Source: Pirellulales bacterium (GTDB lineage: Bacteria > Planctomycetota > Planctomycetia > Pirellulales > JACPPG01). Taken from it: a DNA stretch of 64,000 bases. The notes beneath the pieces were generated by a model. The model had not been told where the DNA came from. It ran no database searches and saw nothing but the letters and a program-made list of their open reading frames with translations. The stretch is taken from the NCBI GenBank assembly GCA_036499395.1, contig DASYDW010000066.1:43492-107491 (forward strand), written 5' to 3'. Positions 63,697 to 64,000 of the stretch are shown piece by piece. Both the position numbers and the translations under genes were made by a program. The number at the start of each line of letters is the position of its first letter. Within the stretch, counting starts at the first letter, position 1.

Positions 63697-64000
63697 CGGG
63701 CATGTCTCGCGAAGGGCATATGGTGCGAAGCGATCGGACCGAATCACGCGATTATTACTTGCCGCAGGTGTCGCGTCGAGTTGATGCGGCGCGAAGTTGG
63801 ATTTGAAGTTTCTCTCGTCGAGCGGCAGGAGAGAGTTAATAATGAGCTGAAAGGGCCAGGAATGAGACGGCGTAATGGCAAAACATAGACCGAAACACGT
63901 ACGTGGAACTCTGAGAGGTGGCCAGTGGCAGCTTTCACCGAGGACGAGATTAGCAGTTCTTGGCCGATATTCCGCTATTTTCAAAACGGCGGCGTTATTC
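63697..64000. other. 304-base terminal region
   Basis: From the start of the exported hydrolase gene to the window edge. It should carry that gene's promoter. The open frame running through it (to 63984) has no protein-like content, and no RNA or repeat was recognised. Confidence 0.35.

Noticed and set aside
1..64000. CRISPR array, prophage, complete IS element or rRNA operon
   Set aside because: No regularly spaced repeats, transposase, integrase or phage structural genes, and no rRNA sequence were seen on either strand.

Overview
The window looks like chromosomal DNA from a planctomycete, most plausibly of the Pirellulales type. This rests on gene content: a PVC-type heme-binding propeller protein fused to a DUF1080 domain, Tat-exported Gfo/Idh/MocA oxidoreductases and TIM-barrel sugar isomerases, a Ser/Thr kinase with an extracellular beta-helix-like region, several tiny lipoproteins and one-helix proteins, and a Gram-negative lipid A block. 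Most genes are GC-rich. There are no tRNAs, rRNAs, prophages, complete insertion sequences or CRISPR arrays. The one RNA gene is a clear class A RNase P RNA (rnpB) on the minus strand.

Layout. 0-6.7 kb: carbohydrate handling (truncated oxidoreductase, TIM-barrel epimerase, two cupin proteins, DUF4432 mutarotase-like protein, MFS transporter), interrupted by a four-helix-bundle gene flanked by inverted repeats. 6.9-15.7 kb: a secreted TPR/CHAT giant, a lipoprotein, a folded 64-nt element upstream of a GlsB-like membrane protein, a YgiQ radical SAM protein and a short operon of small membrane proteins containing a frameshifted LRR-like gene. 15.9-28.4 kb: redox and signalling, with a redoxin/heme/copper-monooxygenase-like fusion, a three-gene operon (heme propeller-DUF1080, iron-type alcohol dehydrogenase, PfkB kinase), a small heme protein and the Ser/Thr kinase. 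28.8-35.5 kb: TIM-barrel protein, an orphan HicB/RHH antitoxin, rnpB, a YhcC-type radical SAM protein, an FHA protein and the GTPases RsgA and HflX. 35.7-41.0 kb: two oxidoreductases and the envelope operon ompH-lpxC-lpxA-oxidoreductase. 41.3-50.3 kb: KAP-like NTPase, GYF protein, MtaB, ClpS, an M20 peptidase, SerS and a DUF2238 membrane protein. 50.1-56.3 kb: two phosphohexomutases and a rearranged locus. 56.4-64 kb: ABC-type permease, acylphosphatase, class III aminotransferase, a lipoprotein and two alpha/beta hydrolases.

The strongest unexplained signal is at 50.1-52.9 kb. A 58-codon open frame at 51233-51409 is a chimera: the start of the small membrane protein gene (50127-50324) joined to the last ~37 codons of the phosphohexomutase gene (52906-54729). 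The gene order reads as a tandem duplication of a [mutase 3' end - cargo - small gene] unit with a different cargo gene in each copy, that is, a cargo hotspot. Other leads are a CHAT domain that appears to have lost its His/Cys dyad, the 64-nt folded element, a GnnA-like dehydrogenase translationally coupled to lpxA without a visible GnnB, and the heme propeller/Fe-ADH/PfkB operon. Three genes show apparent single-base frameshifts, which may be real decay or assembly errors. All functions are inferred by reading motifs; no database search was run.
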